Shown here piece by piece: positions 7,741 to 10,513 of a DNA stretch of 10,513 nucleotides (positions are counted from its first letter, which is position 1; every line of letters starts with the position of its first letter). A model generated the notes under the pieces. The model searched no databases. It was not told the DNA's origin and saw only the letters and a program-made list of their open reading frames with translations. The position numbers and the translations under genes were made by a program. Location of the stretch: the NCBI GenBank assembly GCA_021604825.1, contig BQJS01000165.1:1-10513 (forward strand), given 5' to 3'. Source of the stretch: Phycisphaerae bacterium (GTDB lineage: Bacteria > Planctomycetota > Phycisphaerae > UBA1845).

Positions 7741-8676
7741 TTATCGGCCTTCGTCTTTAAGTGATCTGACTCGTTCTAGGATTGGACCCCAAGACGCGCG
7801 GTGGTGAACCATCATCGGGAATATCTCACGAACACGCCCCGATTTATCAATCAAGTAGGTGCTGGTCTGATGATATCGGCCCTTGGTTTGACCTTTGAGG
7901 TCGGCGACCACTCTGAACTTTGGAGCGGGTTTGAAGTGCTTCAGGAATTTGGCATGTGTTACCAAATCCTTATCCTCCTGCGCCACTGCGACAACCACGG
8001 TATCGAGTTTCTCAAATTCGTCATAGCTTTCCTGCAACTGAACCAGTTGCTTCGCGCAGAACGGTCACCAAAACGCCCGGTAGGTTGTGATTATGATGTT
8101 TGACTTGCCGATTAATTCGGCGAGATCAACCTGCGTGCCATCAGCTTGCGGTAGCGAGATGGCCTTGACCTTCTCGCCTATCTTCACAAAGCCATTGCCA
8201 CTCCATGATGCGTCGCCGACTTCGACTTCTACGCCAGCGCCATGTGCGACGACAGGGACGGCCAGCCGCTTGCGAACGAATTGGCTGGTACCGTCCTCCG
8301 AATCCACATAAGCCACAAAGTTGATCGCGATTCGATCATCGGCAGTCGGTGCCTCGAGCAGCTTGAATTCGATTCTGGTTGACTTGGATTCCAGGGCTCG
8401 TTCAAACGGCGCATGCAGGAATTCATTCTTGGCCAATGCCTTGTGTTCCTTGAGTACTTCACCGACCAATTCGATCGACTTGGGAACTTCGATTTGAATC
8501 AGCGGGACCGGGATGCCGGAATTTTCAACGGATGCATCGGCTGGGAGGTCCCAATCAAACGTGACGTGATAGGTTTCTCCGACCTTCAACTGTTCCGCAT
8601 CAATCTTCGCGGAAATCTCAATGGCGTTGGGTTGCAGAATCCCCAGCGCCATGGTGCAAAGCAGTGGCATCCACAT
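7741..8676 (-). CDS. Selenocysteine-containing thioredoxin/peroxiredoxin-like protein (UxxC), read through TGA 8065-8067
   Basis: A predicted 311-residue redox protein, if the single in-frame TGA is decoded as selenocysteine. ATG 8674-8676 is preceded by GGAG with a 10-nt spacer; the stop is TAA 7741-7743. Residues 1-18 (MWMPLLCTMALGILQPNA) are hydrophobic and may be a weak signal or anchor, though they lack basic residues. Residues about 20-165 are beta-rich with a conserved-looking start (KIDAEQLKVGETYHVTFDWD) reminiscent of DsbD N-terminal-like domains; that likeness is tentative. Residues about 166-311 are a redoxin: NIIITTYRAFW-U204-PFCAKQLVQLQ, then TVVVAVAQED, FRVVADLKGQ and STYLIDKSGRVREIF, all in family order. 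U204 takes the place of the first Cys of CxxC; C207 is kept. Likely reaction: thiol-disulfide exchange or peroxide reduction; the substrate is unknown. It is apparently monocistronic. Ordinary gene calling would give a 203-residue truncated product or a C-terminal fragment. Alternatives are a pseudogene or a sequencing error. Confidence 0.88.
8029..8061 (-). promoter_or_regulatory. Candidate bacterial SECIS hairpin
   Basis: Counting the U of UGA as 1, GCAACUG (18-24) pairs perfectly with CAGUUGC (28-34) around a GUU loop (25-27). A short lower helix, UUCU (7-10) with GGAA (36-39), may extend it across an internal loop. Bacterial SECIS elements lie inside the coding region just after the UGA and present a small apical loop with a G near its start, which SelB recognises. 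In E. coli fdhF the key loop bases are G23 and U24; here the loop is G25-U26-U27. The bulged U of fdhF is not obvious, and bacterial elements are known to vary. Confidence 0.75.
8065..8067 (-). other. In-frame UGA read as selenocysteine (U204)
   Basis: The codons around it are TAC CGG GCG TTT TGG TGA CCG TTC TGC GCG AAG (Y R A F W U P F C A K). The frame is open for 203 codons before and 107 after. Redoxins of this family have Cys at exactly this position, a classical Cys-to-Sec exchange. The next base is C, a context that tends to make UGA a poor stop. Confidence 0.85.
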
Positions 8677-8779
8677 TTAACTTATTCTCCAGAGAGTTGA
8701 CTGCGCCCGGTTTGTGACCCGCCAGCCCCGCATGAATCGTGAACGGTGGCCATCGAGTCAATCATTGGATCTGAAAGAG

Positions 8780-8809
8780 ATCATAAGCGATACAGGGTGG
8801 AATGGACAA
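8780..8809 (-). promoter_or_regulatory. Candidate sigma70-like promoter of the selenoprotein gene
   Basis: On the minus strand TTGTCC (8804-8809, 4 of 6 matches) and TATGAT (8780-8785, 5 of 6) are spaced by 18 nt. They would give a leader of about 95 nt before ATG 8674-8676. This is the best -35/-10 pair in the divergent region. It is sequence-based only. Confidence 0.45.
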
Positions 8810-8907
8810 CAAATTATCGGAACCGCCCGCGTGACCCGTCGCGTTTGACTTTGCATTCGCGTAAAAAGCAATTAGCCTGTGAACAACACGATTTGAGCGA
8901 AGACTAG

Positions 8908-8927
8908 CTGAACGCAAGGGAGTTCAG
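8908..8927 (+). promoter_or_regulatory. Hairpin presenting the Shine-Dalgarno of the sucrose-phosphate synthase gene
   Basis: CTGAAC (8908-8913) and GTTCAG (8922-8927) form a perfect 6-bp inverted repeat around the 8-nt loop GCAAGGGA. The loop contains nearly all of the Shine-Dalgarno AAGGGAG (8916-8922), and the ATG begins at the very next base, 8928. The site defines the start codon. It could also tune translation by displaying or hiding the SD, or serve as a DNA operator. Confidence 0.5.
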
Positions 8928-10513
8928 ATGTCGGAAAGAACCGGTCGTTACATCATGCTCGTCAGTGTTCATGGCCGCGTCCGTGGCTCTGAGATGGAGT
9001 TGGGCGCTGATCCCGATACCGGTGGGCAGATTACGTACGTCGTCGAGTTGGCCCGTGCCCTCATTGATCATCCCGATATCGACCGCGTCGATCTGGTCAC
9101 CCGGCGGCTGATCGACCCCAAGGTAGATTCCAGCTACGCCGAGCCGATCGAAGCGCTGGCCCCCAATGTGAACATCGTTCGCATCGAATGTGGTCCCAAG
9201 CGATATTTGGCAAAGGAATCATTGTGGCCCCATCTCGATAGCTTCTCAGATAACCTGCTCCATTTCCTGCGTAATCAAGGACGGATTCCCGACTTGATCC
9301 ACGGGCATTATGCTGACGCCGGTTATGTGGCCGGTCGGTTGTCGTCGCTTCTGGGGATTCCCATGGCCTTCACCGGGCACTCGCTCGGACGGGTCAAGAA
9401 GCAACGTTTGCTCGAACAAGGGATGGCCGAAGAGTCGATCGAAAAGCGCTATCGGATCAGTCGCCGCATCGAGGCTGAGGAATACGCCTTGGATAACGCG
9501 ACGTTCGTCGTCACGAGCACCAATCAGGAAGTCGAACAGCAGTACGAACTTTACGACAACTATCAACCCAAACGAATGACGGTGATTCCGCCGGCGGTTG
9601 ATCTCAGTCGCTTCACACCACCGCCGAGAAGTTGGCGCAACCTCCCCAAGATTCACAAAGCCATCACGCCGTTTCTCGAAGATTGGGGCAAGCCGATGAT
9701 CCTCGCGGTGTCGCGCCCCGATCCGCGGAAAAACATCTCTGCGTTGATCAAGGCATACGGTGAGAATGAAGCCCTTCGCGATGTCGCCAATCTGGTGATC
9801 GTTGCGGGCAATCGAACAGATATCAGCAAACTTGACCGTAGTGCTCGCGAAGTGATCAACGAGATTCTTCAATACGTGGACCTTTACAACCTCTACGGTC
9901 AAATGGCATATCCGAAGAACCACGATTCCAGCGACGTGCCTTATCTGTATCAATTGGCGGCGAAGACCAAGGGGGTGTTTGTAAATCCGGCATTGACCGA
10001 ACCGTTTGGGTTGACGCTCCTGGAGTCGGCGGCCAGCGGTTTACCGATCGTTGCCACTTCAGATGGTGGTCCGCGAGACATCATCGGACTGTGCAAGAAC
10101 GGCGTGCTGATCGACCCGCTCGACACGGATGCGATGGGGGAGGCACTGCTGGGCGCCGTTTCTGATCGGGCGCAATGGGGCAAGTGGTCGCGCTCCGGTT
10201 TGCGCGGAGCCCATCGACATTATTCCTGGGCGGCGCACGTTAAGAAATATGTCAGCACCGCTAGCTCCGCGATCCGCACGTCCCATAAACGCCAGCGCAC
10301 GCTTTCGACGGCGGCTAGACTCATTACGGCTGATCGAATTGTGGTTTGCGACATCGACAACACGTTGGTTGGCGACAAGAGCGGGCTTCGCGAATTGATC
10401 CGTCGACTTAAAGATGTCGGATCGCACGTGGCATTCGGAATAGCGACCGGACGAAGTCTCGAATTGACGCTATCTGTCTTGCGTGAGTGGAAGATTCCAA
10501 CGCCACAACTCTT
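8928..10513 (+). CDS. sps: Sucrose-phosphate synthase-type GT4 glycosyltransferase fused to a HAD phosphatase domain, 5' 528 codons
   Basis: Sucrose-phosphate synthase makes sucrose-6-phosphate from a nucleotide-glucose and fructose-6-phosphate; the HAD domain removes the phosphate. Sucrose would act in the cytoplasm as compatible solute or reserve. ATG 8928-8930 follows AAGGGAG by 5 nt, and the frame is open to the right edge. Seen: the SPS signature VHGRVRGSEMELGADPDTGGQ (14-34, split here: HGRVRG, MELG, DTGGQ), HGHYADAG (125-132), TGHSLGRVK (149-157), the donor-site SRPDPRKN (262-269), NPALTEPFGLTLLE (353-366), then a linker of about 90 residues and the HAD start VVCDIDNTLVGD (472-483; D475 and D477 are the catalytic aspartates) and ATGRS (506-510). 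Full SPS-SPP fusions are about 700 residues, so most of the phosphatase lies outside. Strict substrate choice (sucrose against, say, mannosylfructose) cannot be decided by eye. Confidence 0.93.
   Translation, partial: MSERTGRYIMLVSVHGRVRGSEMELGADPDTGGQITYVVELARALIDHPDIDRVDLVTRRLIDPKVDSSYAEPIEALAPNVNIVRIECGPKRYLAKESLWPHLDSFSDNLLHFLRNQGRIPDLIHGHYADAGYVAGRLSSLLGIPMAFTGHSLGRVKKQRLLEQGMAEESIEKRYRISRRIEAEEYALDNATFVVTSTNQEVEQQYELYDNYQPKRMTVIPPAVDLSRFTPPPRSWRNLPKIHKAITPFLEDWGKPMILAVSRPDPRKNISALIKAYGENEALRDVANLVIVAGNRTDISKLDRSAREVINEILQYVDLYNLYGQMAYPKNHDSSDVPYLYQLAAKTKGVFVNPALTEPFGLTLLESAASGLPIVATSDGGPRDIIGLCKNGVLIDPLDTDAMGEALLGAVSDRAQWGKWSRSGLRGAHRHYSWAAHVKKYVSTASSAIRTSHKRQRTLSTAARLITADRIVVCDIDNTLVGDKSGLRELIRRLKDVGSHVAFGIATGRSLELTLSVLREWKIPTPQL

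Noticed and set aside
7741..8676. Reading the redoxin gene as a pseudogene or two separate genes
   Set aside because: There is a single lesion, exactly at the catalytic Cys, with otherwise intact frame and motifs on both sides and a SECIS-like stem after it. The downstream frame has no start codon or ribosome binding site of its own that would leave a sensible redoxin. Resequencing would still be needed to exclude an error.
8845..8873. TTGACT as a -35 box for the plus-strand sucrose-phosphate synthase
   Set aside because: The -35 is good (5 of 6), but no acceptable -10 hexamer lies 16-19 nt downstream (AGCAAT, GCAATT and AATTAG are all poor).
9246..9953. A 235-codon minus-strand open frame
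   Set aside because: It is antisense to the sucrose-phosphate synthase, which shows clear family motifs throughout this stretch.

Overview
The window looks like chromosomal DNA from a Planctomycetota-type bacterium, probably near Phycisphaerae. The clues are a giant secreted protein with DCNxNxIPDEC-type calcium-loop repeats, a plant/cyanobacterial-type sucrose-phosphate synthase carrying a HAD phosphatase domain, and sparse gene packing with each gene apparently in its own transcription unit. This assignment rests on gene style, not on a marker gene.

Layout. (1) Positions 1-887, minus strand: the first 295 codons of purD (GAR synthetase), running off the left edge. (2) Positions 982-1016: a strong intrinsic terminator for the next minus-strand gene. 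(3) Positions 1045-7275, minus strand: a 2076-residue exported M6 (immune inhibitor A-like) zinc metalloprotease with a PKD domain, two families of acidic Cys-rich calcium-binding repeats, a third Cys-rich module, and a C-terminal Gly/Cys motif, hydrophobic helix and Arg tail that looks like a sorting or anchoring signal. (4) Positions 7276-7740: a mostly unassigned spacer with a symmetric nested direct repeat just upstream of the protease and two hairpins behind the next gene. (5) Positions 7741-8676, minus strand: a 311-codon gene broken by one in-frame TGA at 8065-8067. (6) Positions 8677-8927: a divergent intergenic region with a plausible minus-strand promoter and a hairpin that presents the Shine-Dalgarno sequence of the plus-strand gene. 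(7) Positions 8928-10513, plus strand: a sucrose-phosphate synthase/phosphatase-type fusion, cut by the right edge.

The main result is item 5. Two apparently separate open frames (203 codons and a C-terminal piece) are in the same reading frame and separated only by a TGA. That TGA sits exactly where redoxins of the FWCPFC type carry the first active-site cysteine, giving FW-U-PFC. A perfect 7-bp stem with a GUU loop begins 14 nt after the UGA and fits the published general pattern of bacterial SECIS elements. I read it as a selenoprotein: an N-terminal beta-rich domain, possibly DsbD-N-like, fused to a UxxC thioredoxin/peroxiredoxin-like domain. A standard gene caller would split or truncate it.

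No operon links the genes functionally. The window holds purine biosynthesis, a secreted protease, a redox selenoprotein and sucrose synthesis side by side. No selenocysteine machinery, tRNA, rRNA, mobile element or CRISPR array is visible.
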